64,000 nt of DNA from Bemisia tabaci. Lineage: Eukaryota > Arthropoda > Insecta > Hemiptera > Aleyrodidae. The DNA is taken from NCBI RefSeq assembly GCF_918797505.1, contig NC_092799.1, positions 31,508,597-31,572,596 on the forward strand. The letters are read 5' to 3'. Positions within the stretch are counted from its first letter, which is position 1; each line of letters begins with the position of its first letter. The notes beneath the pieces are model-generated. The model was not told where the DNA came from. It made no database searches and saw only the letters and a list, made by a program, of their open reading frames with translations. The translations under genes were made by a program, and so were the position numbers. Positions 53,151 to 63,581 of this stretch are shown in pieces.

Positions 53151-53499
53151 AGTTCTAAACCTCACTGAGCCCCACGCTCCAAACGCGCCGATAAATTCAA
53201 AATTGATTCCTTAAAATTAAGGTGAGTTGGCCAAATGAGTCGCTTAGAAAAAGTGTAAAGTTTTAATTTTTTCCCCGTGCTTGCTCATCTCAAAATTTTC
53301 TTCTGTTACAATACCAAAAGTGTATACGACTCCTCAAAAATATAAACAGCAATGTTTAAAAATTGGGCTCACCGGTCAAATGAGGCCTATTTTGAGGCGA
53401 AAATGCGCCACTACATTCACATTCAGCGCAGATAAGCAAAAGAAAAAGAGCATGAACATGTTTTTAAGGCAGTGCTCCCCTTTCCCGGAACTAGTTCCG

Positions 53500-53780
53500 A
53501 ACGCCGGAACTTTTGAGATTTTCCTGAATTTCTCCCCGGAACTTTTGAAATTCCCGAAATGTTCCGGGTCTTTTGCATTTTCCGGAACTTTCTCGGAACT
53601 TTAAGGGAATTCCGGAATTTTGATAAACTTTAAAAGGAATTCCGGAACTTTTGATAAACTTTAAAAGCAATTCCAGAACTTTTAATAAACTTTAAAAGGA
53701 ATTCCGGAACTTTGTGGAGAAAGAAAGTGGGAGAGTGGGAGAAATTGGAACAAAAAAGTTCCGAATCCCGGAACTTTTGA
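53500..53780. repeat. GGAACTTTT-rich array with a 32-bp tandem core
   Basis: About four units of GGAATTCCGGAACTTTTGAT plus AAACTTTAAAA, period about 32 bp, from about 53604 to 53712. The flanks hold scattered CCGGAACTTTTGA words. Confidence 0.8.
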
Positions 53781-54152
53781 CGGACATGGAATGGGAGCAC
53801 CGTTTCAAGGAGTATCTATGCGTTGCTTCTCGGTTAACATTATTCAGTTTGTGACACGGTTCTGGTTTCGGATTCCGGTATTCATTTTGCATCCACGATA
53901 AAAGTGGTAGGAAGTAAGTTGACATGACAGCCGGGGGTTAGATAAGGACAGGAGCTGGCGGTTAAAGATACGAGTACCAAATTGATGTCCGCCTGCGCCT
54001 CCATCGATTTTATTTTTACGCCGTTTTAGTCGGATGCTGATAACCGCCAAGCTTCAAAGTGGTGTCGGCTTTACTAACTACATACAATGACATTACTTGG
54101 GAATGTCCTCTCGATATATAATTAATATTCGAAGCTATACCTACCAAAATAT

Positions 54153-54405
54153 CGACGGCGTAAGATCGCAACCATGTATCTCGTTTGCGGTGTTTGGAAA
54201 TCTCCACCTCTGTATTATTTTTTTAAAGGAGTTCAAATTGACACCATTCCTTGAGGTTTTTGCAGAATTATCTTCGCACAGAGAAGAAAAATCACGACAG
54301 TTTTAAAAAAGTGCCGTTGAATAGTTTTCTGTTTACATAATAAAGTATGGCAGGAAGTCTGCGATGTCGCAAACCGAGATACTTGGTTGCGGACGTACAC
54401 CGTCG
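54153..54405. mobile_element. CGACGG-family MITE, copy C
   Basis: 253 bp, the same length as copy B, begins CGACGGCGTAAGATCGCAAC and ends GTACACCGTCG; ATAT at both sides (54149-54152, 54406-54409). Confidence 0.88.
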
Positions 54406-55319
54406 ATATAGAGGAGCGGTGTTTAAAAAAAAAATATGTGCATAAAATAAATAAATACTCAGTGATAAGGAGTGCTCATCTTTCTTGCAAACATCTGGGA
54501 AAACCAAAGAAACCATCGACTATTAAATTTTCAATATTTGGACCAGGCTCAAGGGCCCAGGGAAATCAATAAAAATCTACTCATTCCGTCCACTGTTGCA
54601 TACCAATGACTTATACCTGAGACGTCATGGATTGCGAGCAACTTGACTCAACAGCAACAAGAATTTATGATGGATTGTCGCAACCCGGTGAACGTATGTA
54701 TGAGTGATACGCCATTTAAAATTATATATTACTTGCGATTCTGATATTACTACGAGTGCAGGAGAGGAGAGAGGAAAAATGATGATAAGGTTCGAACTCA
54801 TACAGTTTCCATCGAAGGTCATGAAGAATGAGTGTGGTCTGGGTAATTTTTAATGCGCTTTGAGAAGCATTAATTACGGATAACGGCTTAAATTGACCTG
54901 GAAGTTAGATTATTCTAAATATACTCGTTAACTGATTTCATTGATGAAATTTTTGATCACGAAACATCCTACTTATTTTTCCAGGGACCTATGAGAGCTG
55001 TTGCCTACAAATGAGAGGAATGCTGGATGACCCAGAAAAGGTAGACTAGGCATGTTATTCAATCGGGTCAAAATGAGTTAATGGGCTCGTTCCAAAAAAT
55101 TGATTTAATTTGTTACACAAATTTATTTTATATTCACGTCCACAACGCTCGGTTTTGGCCGAAATTTGTATATGAAGTGCTTGCTTTTACGAGCAAAATT
55201 GGAGATTTTTTATACAGTGAGCGCAGCGTTAGGTGCTCACCTGTGCTGGCGTGGTAAAGGAAGAACGCCGTATGAGCTTCAAACGTTGCCATATTTCCAC
55301 CAATAAAAAACGGATTCAC

Positions 55320-55500
55320 TGAGAAGACTTTGAATTTGTTTTTTTAAAAGTTTCAGACAATGTCGCTCGCAATTCAAACTAAAACATCTGAAAAGTTCAA
55401 GGAAAAACATGCATAACTTTCCTCAAGTATTCATGTTTTATCAGAGGAAATTTGGCAAATCTCGAATATTCTTACAGCGTTCTTCCTTAGAATGGCAATG
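55320..55500. repeat. Dispersed repeat (ATTTGGCAA / CGGCGTTCTTCCTT family)
   Basis: TTTTATCAGAGGAAATTTGG followed by a CAGCGTTCTTCCTTAG block is shared with 33640-33880 (Pvr intron) and 58190-58400, where the pattern is GAAATTTGGCAACRCCT..TACGGCGTTCT. A multi-copy element without recognised coding. Confidence 0.6.
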
Positions 55501-56514
55501 TGCTACTTCCATAAAACAAAATTCCTCCATTTCTTTGCTTTCAAAATTGTCCGTGAGATTTTTAAGGAGCTGGCAATTTTTTTTCAAATTCAATGCACGG
55601 AGAGAATGATATAAATGGATGCTCAAACATGAAATGGACTACATTTCGCGATTAGGAATTACAATTTCTGATTCAGTTTAAGAGCCACGGATGTACTATA
55701 AGTTTTCTTATGCATATAAACGTTTTTACGGATAAGCAAGAAAGGTTAGTTCCTGATTGAAAAATTTTGTCAAAAATTTTTACATGCAATGTGAATGTGG
55801 ATCCTCACCTAGGCTACTAAAGGAGGAACTTAAATCAAATTTTGACAAAAAATTATGTAAACCTTTGGTTCTCATTTTCCAAGTTTTTGGTTAGGTGCTG
55901 CTTGCATGAGTCTGGTCATGTCAGGCGTGTTAAAAATACACCCGGTAATATTTTGCCTCGTGTAGAATGCCAAACTAATTTAATAGATGCTATCTATAAA
56001 ACCATATCTTATGCACCATAATACGGGCCAACATCGGCGGGGCAATATCAGCACTTAGTGGACCATCGAGTTCGGAATCATTGCAGCCGCGGTGGGAAGA
56101 AATATACCCTCGTAAATTTGAAAAAGAAGCTCGTGCCAGCGCTTAAATACGATCCCAGGAGCAAACTCAGAGGTTTGTATCTTTAACAGACACGGTAGTA
56201 AAATTTGCCCCTTAAAAGTGGAATGGAATCAAATTTGAATGCTGTAATATTCTCTTTCGTCCTGATTTGGCCTCTGAAAGTACCGAATCACTGCAGTGTG
56301 GTCAGTGTTGCTGGGAGCGGTTTACTCAACGTGAAAAACGAGGTGTCGCGGTTTGGGAAAGCGGTATAAGATCTCGTAAGGTCGGAAGGTATCGTTGTCA
56401 GATTTAAGTTGAAGAATTTATAACTTGCCGAATCATCATACCTATACAAACGCTTCCTAACCCCCCAAAATGAATATCCATTCGGATAGCTACTCGTAAG
56501 TCGGGAGGAAGAGT

Positions 56515-56678
56515 CAGTGGCGTGGCGTGCTTTGCGATGTATCGATTGATCTGTCATTTAAACCTATAGAAAATGATCGATTAACAGAGTGTATGCAGCG
56601 AACACCTTAATAATCGATTCTTCATCACTAATTCAAATGGGGAAATACCGATGATCGATCAATTACGCCATGCCACTG
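56515..56678. mobile_element. CAGTGGCGTGGCGTG-family MITE, copy 2
   Basis: 164 bp, begins CAGTGGCGTGGCGTGCTTTG and ends ACGCCATGCCACTG. A perfect 8-bp duplication GGAAGAGT flanks it (56507-56514, 56679-56686). Confidence 0.92.
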
Positions 56679-56823
56679 GGAAGAGTGTGTACAAAAGGTA
56701 AGCGATTAAGTATTCTTTCTTAATTCTGAGATGTCTTGGAGTAATCTGAGGTTGATTTAACCAAAAATTTGCTCGATCGATCGAGTCGTTTTGGTTGATC
56801 CAACCAAAAGAATATTCGCCCGA

Positions 56824-57598
56824 CAGGGCCGGATTTACCTACTTGCCGCCCGTGGGCCGCCTGTATTTTACCGCCCCCTTCTCATTCGTTTTGAAACATC
56901 AATAAAAACCATCAAATGAACGAGCCAGCGGGGGAGGGGTGCATAAGACGCGTTTACTTGTGCTGAACACATTTTTTGGGAAAGCCCTGTCCACACTACG
57001 AGCAAAAGTTCACGGAACTTTGCGCGAAAGTTAAGTTCCGTAAACCTATCTCTGCGTGGACAAGGCCTTCCATTCATAAGAAATGAACGAAAAAATTATG
57101 AAAGAACAAACATAAATGTGGATCAATGATTTTAACTTCCGCCGCCGCGCCGCCCAGACCGCACCGTGTTTGGCGCAATGCGTGAAGTATTCACGCAGCC
57201 TTGTAGGCGCTATGCGTTTCAAGTTGATCACTCTGTGTTTGCCGCAATGCGTGAAGTATTCGTGCAGTCATGCAGGGGCTAATATGTGTTACATGCCGAT
57301 CGCCGCGCCGAGGGCTTCTCCTTTTCATCTCAAGTCCTCGTCATCGTTTCTCTCTAAGTCGCACCGTTCCAGGCCAAATTGCGTGTTTGGTTTCTCTCTT
57401 AACTAGACTAATCTTGTATCACTGAAAGACGACAAGAGTAGAAATTACTATACTCTCAGAAAATTAGAGATTTTCTCGCCTTTTCTCGTTTGTAATTTTT
57501 TTTCTAAATTCGAATTTTCTATACCTACATTTAAAAAAATTGCAAAATTTGCCGCCATGGGCCGCGGCCCATGTGGCCACCCCCTTCATCTGACCCTG
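56824..57598. mobile_element. hAT-like non-autonomous element, copy 2
   Basis: 775 bp, begins CAGGGCCGGATTTACC and ends CATCTGACCCTG. A perfect 8-bp duplication TCGCCCGA flanks it (56816-56823, 57599-57606). Closely related to 16299-17119 along its length. Confidence 0.93.
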
Positions 57599-59024
57599 TC
57601 GCCCGAAGTATTTTTAACTGTGTATTGGGTTGAATTTTATGATTTTTGCGACTATCGCCATTCGATAAGACATGTATTAGATACTTTAGATGAGCTCACA
57701 CTCTTTACATTTTTAAAATATGACCCAGATTTTTTTATATTACTACATGAAATTGTTAATTCTCTCATCTAAACGATGTAAATTTTCATTCCTTGTCAAA
57801 GTTCGTTTCCCTACATCTGTTGGATCGATCTCCACCACAAGATTTCTGCAGTTCCTTAAGGGTATAAACTCCAGGGTTAGTTGGTCACGGCAGATAATGT
57901 TGCTTGTGTGAAGAGTGGATTAAGATTCAAAATATCTCAGAGTGAGCAATCTCATTTTGTTACTCAGTACCCAAGGTATCACCCGACCAAAAAAATGAAA
58001 AGTGTTAAGAATAATCGTCGATTTTTCTGCTTGATTCGTTACACACCGATTCAATGCGGGCAAATACGATGTAAAACAAGGCCCTTTGCTTTAGTGTATT
58101 ACTCTATTAATCGGATAGTAAGCTTCTCCGGAGCTTCGCAATCCATTTCTGTCGCGCTAAGTAAAAACACCGTATCAGCATTCGAATGTTGCCAAATTTT
58201 CTCTCAGAAAATATTTATTTTTGAGGAAAGTTATGAATATTTTTCCTTGACATTTTCAGACTTAAAACATCAAATTACGAGCGAAATCGTCTAAAAAAGT
58301 AGAGGAGAAATCTTCCAAAATTTTACTGAAAATTCTTAATTTGTCGAAGGAAATTTGGCAACGCCTGATGGCTTGTACGGCGTTCTCCCTTAAAGGGCAG
58401 GTTCGAAGGACGTTAGGGTCTTAGGGAGGTGCAGTCGGGGGCGAATGAAAAGCCAATGAATCAGAGCATTACGCCGAGGGAAACAAATAAGGGACGGTGC
58501 AAGAGACGTAATTATGAGGTTCGCAGCAACAGGTGCGAGAAGGTTTCTCGCGTTTTCTGAGCTTGCGGATCACTTCTGCTGAGTTTGCTCTTTTCAGCCA
58601 GGGTTCTTCTCCCGACCTTGGCTGTAGTTGCAGCCAACCGTTCATGTTTTCTACGCTCAAGGAAACAGACGAAACAATCTCAGCAAGTCGACTTGTTTTA
58701 CACCGGATGAGAGGGAAATTATATCGAGAGAGACAGGAATACAATTTCGGAAATAAATTTTATAAGAATACAGCCAGACCACGGAGTTTTTCAGTTAATG
58801 TTTATTTATAAGATGCGTGGGCGCATTTTGGATGTATAATCAATCTACAGCGCACGTATAATATACAACAAGCGACACATTTCACAAAAATTTTGTGAAA
58901 TTTGTCGTGCTAGTTTCTGTTTTGGCGTTTTATTTTTGTAGTTTAGCTAAATAATGAGATATGTCCAAAGTACACTATTCCTGAGGAATCTGTTTGAGAG
59001 TCACGAATAGTATTTTGAAAAATA

Positions 59025-59544
59025 AAATGTGTGAAGTATTCCTAGTCTTGCATGCGCTATGCGTTTCATGCCGACCACTGCTACGCGCGCTGTGTTTGAC
59101 GCAATGCGTGAAGTATTCATGCAGTCTTGTAGGCGCTATGCGTTTCACGCCGCCCGCTGCTAACCGCAGCGACCGCACTGTCTTTGCGTGAAGTATTCAC
59201 GCAGTCTTGTAGGCGCTATTATGTGTTACATGCCGCCCGCCGCGCCGAGGGTTTCTCCTTTTCATCTCACGTTCTCGTTACTCTGCGCCGCGCCGTTCCA
59301 GACCAAATTCCGTGTTCGGTTTCTCTCCTAATCTTAACTCGACTAATTAAAGGTGCTGTCTATTGCATCACAGAAAGACGACAAAAGTAGAGATATACTC
59401 TCAGAAAATGAGAGATTTTGTCACCTTTTCTCGTTTGTAATTTTTTTTCTGTATCAGATTTTTCTTTACACCTACATTTAAAAAATTGCAAAATTTGCCG
59501 CCATGGTCCGCGGCCCATGTGGCCACCCCCTGAATTCGGCCCTG
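59025..59544. mobile_element. hAT-like non-autonomous element, copy 3 (5'-truncated)
   Basis: Three blocks of GTGAAGTATTC..GCAGTCTTG, then the same distal half as copies 1 and 2, ending TTCGGCCCTG. The CAGGGC start and the first several hundred bases are missing. The internal block is expanded relative to the others. Confidence 0.8.
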
Positions 59545-59870
59545 GTAGAACCTACTTAAATTAAACATTAAGTCTCTCTATGGTGATTCTGCGAGATTTT
59601 GCGTGCATTTTCACCTGCATCGAAGAATCCTCCACCATAAATATAAAGAAGAAATTCAATGGTCGACCCAAAAGTAGTGACCGCGTGTCAACAGACTGAT
59701 TTAGTGGCTGGTTCAAATGTAAACAAACAGAACTTGGTTCTGCTTCGCGCCGTTTGCGTTATGGTGTTAAAGTGCGTCCAAGTGTTTCTTACAATCGAAA
59801 TTTCTCCGTGTTTAATGAGTATTCAATTGACCGATGAACGGTCAATGACTAAATTTTAATAAATTAATAC

Positions 59871-60289
59871 AATGTAGATGTTGCATGTGTGAGGAATTTG
59901 CGATTTGACTACTGATTCTTATGTTTTACAGAACTTTTAGTTCTCGAGAAACACGATGGTGCCACTGGTTTTCTCTGAAATTAACTCCCAAGCTCCAAAA
60001 AAAGCTCTCAAGTTGAGGCCAAAATGGAGGGGATATCCCACGCTATCTTGAGAGTCCACCTCTACATCAAGACAAACTCTCCATGCAAAGATAGGAAGCA
60101 AATACGTTAGCAGGGTTGCCGGGTTTTCAGTTGTGTAGTCCCCAAATAAAGTGGCAGCCCTATCAATGTATTTGCTTCCTATCTTTGCGTGGAGAGAGTT
60201 TGTCTTGATGTAGAGGTGAACTCTCAGGATAACGTGGGCTATCCCCTCCATTTTGGCCGTAACTTGAGAGCTTTTTTTGAGCTTGGGAG

Positions 60290-60352
<63 letters not shown>

Positions 60353-60710
60353 TATATATATATATATATATATGAGTCGCTTTTATAGCGCTCTTTGGCG
60401 CTGTGCGACGCCTAATCGCCACAAAGCTCGGTCTTCCCACAGGTCATCAGGGAGTTGACAATCTCTTATCTCATTTAACACCCCCTGTCGCCAACCTCTC
60501 ACTGGGCGTCCCCTACGTCTCCTCCCAGGAGGAACCCAATCAAGCATCTTTTTTGGCAGCCTCTCTTCCGTCATCCTATTGACATGACCATACCAAATAG
60601 CTTGGGAGTTAATTTTAGAAAAAACCAGAGGCACCATGTGTTTCTCGAGAACTTTTACATAAGAATCGGTAGTCAAATCGCAAATTCCTCACACCTACAA
60701 CATCTCCATT
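59871..60710. mobile_element. Fold-back element, right arm interrupted by a retrotransposon
   Basis: The left end GATGTTGCATGTGTGAGGAA mirrors TTCCTCACACCTACAACATC at the right end. Inner arms pair too, for example GATAGGAAGCAAATAC with GTATTTGCTTCCTATC. The right arm is broken by 60293-60598. A solo arm is at 2327-2508. Confidence 0.88.
60293..60598 (-). mobile_element. 5'-truncated non-LTR retrotransposon with TA-repeat tail
   Basis: The minus strand encodes a C-terminal reverse-transcriptase tail: IWYGHVNRMTEERLPKKML, then GRRRRGRPVRGWRQGV and DRALWRLGVAQRQRAL, typical of non-LTR (RTE/craniofacial-development-protein-2-like) elements. Its 3' end carries a TA tail (60293-60373). AGCTTGGGAGTTA flanks both sides (60280-60292, 60599-60611), a 13-bp target duplication. 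The plus-strand Tyr-Ile run is a translation of the TA repeat. Confidence 0.88.
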
Positions 60711-61054
60711 AACTTATGAAGAATTCGTGCTCGAGGTTATGTTATTCTTTTTTTTTGAACCAAGAGTTCGATATTAAATTGAATGACGCAGTCACTAAAT
60801 CAGTATACTGACGCGATCCTGGTACAATCGGCGTAACAACGGCTGCCCAGCCAAGTTCACGGGAACAAGTATACTGTTTCAGTGAAAAATGGCGGGCTTT
60901 GCTGCTTCTCGTTATTAGATAAGCTTCATATTTCCTCACTCCTCCTCCCACGATAAGCGACGGCACATCGCATCGCTTCCGAATCTGTTACTACGACTTC
61001 CGCCCCAAGCAAGGCTGCCAACTTGTTGCAAAAGTTCTGATCGTCCTGCCTGAA

Positions 61055-61217
61055 ACACCGAAAAAAAGGATGCTCATCTAACATTCTGGGTGTAAAAACG
61101 TGTGCGACAACTCACAAAACGCTAAATTAACCACCACAGCAGTTACTTTAGCGATTTGTGAGTTGTCGCACACTTTTTTACATCCAGAATGTTAAATCAG
61201 CATCTCTTTTTCGGTGT
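61055..61217. mobile_element. 163-bp inverted-repeat element (ACACCGAAAAAAAGGATGCT)
   Basis: Begins ACACCGAAAAAAAGGATGCT and ends AGCATCTCTTTTTCGGTGT. Inner arms GTGTGCGACAACTCACAAA and TTTGTGAGTTGTCGCACAC also pair. Confidence 0.85.
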
Positions 61218-61331
61218 AGCAATCGAAAAATGGCAACCCATACCACTTGTTGTACTTTATCACCACTAATCATTGTTGTTCTTGAAACAAAGTAAGTCTC
61301 TCCTTAGATATGTCTCTCATGGTCCACATTG

Positions 61332-62059
61332 CAAAGGCGTGGCGCACTTTGCGATACATCGATTGATCTGCATTTGAAACCTATGAAATAGGATCGATAA
61401 ACAGGGTGTTCGCAACGACGCGACGGGTGTTTAATTAACAATCTTATACGATAGCTTCAATGGACTACTAAACAAGGTACAAAGTTAAGCATTCTGATAC
61501 ATGTTTCATAATTAAAATTTTACGTAGAGCACGATTTGCACAACGAAAATTACTGAAATTAAATCCTAACCAATATATTTAATGTTTCTTCACGCGTGAA
61601 TTCAAACCTCCCGCTCATGAAAATTCAATGGTCTACGTGAGTCAAATCGAACACGAGACATTACCTTGACACTCTGCGATATGAAAATCCGGCAACCTCA
61701 CTCTTGATGCTTTGACTCAGCTGTAGTAAATTTTTTACACTTTGAACAATAAAGGGTGGAAAACGAACAATGTTTGATTAAGAAGACTGCCAAAACCACT
61801 GTAGTACGCGAATGGACTCATGTAGAGTATTTCGTGTGTAGAGTTTCGTGTGATCGGGCAATTCAAGTTTTCCGTAACCAATGTAAAATAAAAACGTTAA
61901 TATCTTAAATAGGCAATGATTTTGGTAATTTTCAATGCAAAAATCGTGTTCTACGTGAAATTCTGGTTAAGAAACATGTATCAGAATCCTTAAATTCGTA
62001 CCTCGTCTAGTGGACCATTTGGGAAAATATCGATAATCGATCATTCACGCCTCGCCTTG
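61332..62059. mobile_element. CAGTGGCGTGGCGTG-family MITE, copy 3, split by another element
   Basis: The left part (CAAAGGCGTGGCGCACTTTG) and the right part (ATCATTCACGCCTCGCCTTG) match copies 1 and 2, but are separated by 61459-62019. No 8-bp duplication remains. Confidence 0.7.
61459..62019. mobile_element. 561-bp inverted-repeat element nested in copy 3
   Basis: ATGGACTACTAAACAAGGTAC on the left approximates the reverse complement of GTACCTCGTCTAGTGGACCAT on the right, and CTGATACATGTTTC pairs with GAAACATGTATCAG. No ORF. A partial relative is at 21250-21640. Confidence 0.75.
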
Positions 62060-62484
62060 TGATAAAGGAAAGTTTGAGGGAGCCTTTAGATCATGATAAG
62101 GACCATTTTTACGAAGCTTGAGTGACACTTTAGCAGCATGAATTTGAAATTGGTTGGATTATTTCAGGAAATAATATCGTTAAATAAAAATTGGTAACGA
62201 CTCATATTAAATTACCATTCTGGAAAACGGAATTTAAATAGTTGTTAGGTTAGTAACATAGGTAACATAGTAGGTAGTTAACATTTAGGTTCAAACGTTG
62301 TTGTACTTTTCCTTGATCGATGTATTCCAGTTTAACAGTATACCGTTTTTTAGGGTGGGGAAATATTTCTGTGGGGGGGGGAGTCAAAAACTAGCGATTA
62401 AAAGAGGGCCATAAGGCCGCCCTCCACCAGTGGAGGACGGACGGGCGGACGCCCCGGAGACCCCAATTGGCCTAACTGGAGGTA

Positions 62485-62876
62485 ACTTTATCTAACTTAA
62501 TCTAACCTAACCTAACCTACACTGAAAAAAAGTAGCTTGGCTCAAGCATGATGATTCTTGAATTTGCCGCCAAGAATTTTTTTTATCTTGCTTCAAGCTG
62601 ACTTTTTCTTGATACAAGAAAAATAATTCTTGAGTTAAGCGAAAAAGTAGTTTATATTAAGCAGCAAAATTCTTGATTTAAGAAGAAATACTTCTTGGTG
62701 GTTTGTTCTTTTTTTCCAGTGTAACATGACCTAACGTAATATAACCTAACGTAACATAACCTAACCTAACATAACCTAACCCAACCTAACCTAACCCAAT
62801 CTAATCTAACCTAACCTAAACTAAACTAACCTGACCTAACCTAATCTAACCTAACCTAATCTAACCTAACCTAACC
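62485..62876. repeat. Interstitial telomere-like CCTAA array
   Basis: Degenerate CTAACCTAAC repeats at about 62485-62519 and 62722-62876, interrupted by 62520-62721. CCTAA/TTAGG is the ancestral insect telomere repeat; variant units (CATAA, CCCAA, TCTAA) suggest age. Confidence 0.8.
62520..62721. mobile_element. 202-bp MITE inserted in the CCTAA array
   Basis: Begins CACTGAAAAAAAGTAGCTTG and ends TTTTTTTCCAGTG, with TA on both sides. Inside are many CTTGA/TCAAG words. The end sequence matches the element at 63353-63581. Confidence 0.75.
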
Positions 62877-63352
62877 CATTTTGCCTCTTATACATGTTCA
62901 ATGTCGCGAAAAAAATAGCGGCTACCGCGACCCTCTTTTTTCGGCGTATACCTAAGTTGCTGGGTATTTACCCGGATCGAACCACAGCAACATTAGAAAG
63001 CATAAAAAATGATAAAATAACAGTTTGACCATTAATGACATTGGAGTTATTTACTTTGTAAGTGCTTTGGAAAACCCCATCACCGCTAGCTCCGCAGTAT
63101 TCAATTTTTTTTTTTTTTTTACGGATTAATGGAGCAGGAGATTGGCGAAATCAACGGAAAACTCAAATTTGCCATAACGGAGCCGTTAGGGTACGTCATA
63201 TGGAAGGAAAGGAGACAGCAATGTTGTCACTGCCAAAAAAAAAAAAAACTTAAATTGATGATAAAACTACGAAACTCTCGGTTTGTTTGTTGCGATGAGT
63301 CTGTCACACTGATACTTCCAGACATTTTTCGGGGTAAAACCATCAAAATATT

Positions 63353-63581
63353 CACTGGAAAAAAAAGTCGCTTGGATCTAGAGTCTAGACTCTTAAAAAA
63401 TATTGACGAGAAAAAATACTCTTGATTCAATCGGACTTCATGCTTGATCCAAAAGAAAATCCGCCTAAATCGAGAGGCTCGGATCTTCGATTCAAGGAAA
63501 AATCTGATTGAATCAAGAGTATTTTTTCTCGTCGAGATTATTAAGGCTGGTCTCTAGATCCAAGCGACTTTTTTTCCAGTG
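63353..63581. mobile_element. 229-bp fold-back element
   Basis: CACTGGAAAAAAAAGTCGCT..GGATCTAGAG on the left mirrors CTCTAGATCC..AGCGACTTTTTTTCCAGTG on the right, and inner arms around GAGAAAAAATACTCTTGATT also pair. Confidence 0.85.

Noticed and set aside
55134..55319. A minus-strand segment with a good donor (CACAG|gtgagc) in the phase needed for the missing Pvr first exon.
   Set aside because: Its sequence belongs to a dispersed repeat also found near 33.85 and 58.38 kb, and the peptide lacks a proper signal sequence.
58469..58811. Overlapping open frames on both strands in a moderately GC-rich stretch.
   Set aside because: No recognisable domain, no splice signal linking it to Pvr, and no codon bias that I could judge. 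It may be a promoter or 5' UTR, but this is unsupported.
60189..60458. Long Tyr-Ile repeat peptides.
   Set aside because: Translation of the TA microsatellite at the tail of the retrotransposon.
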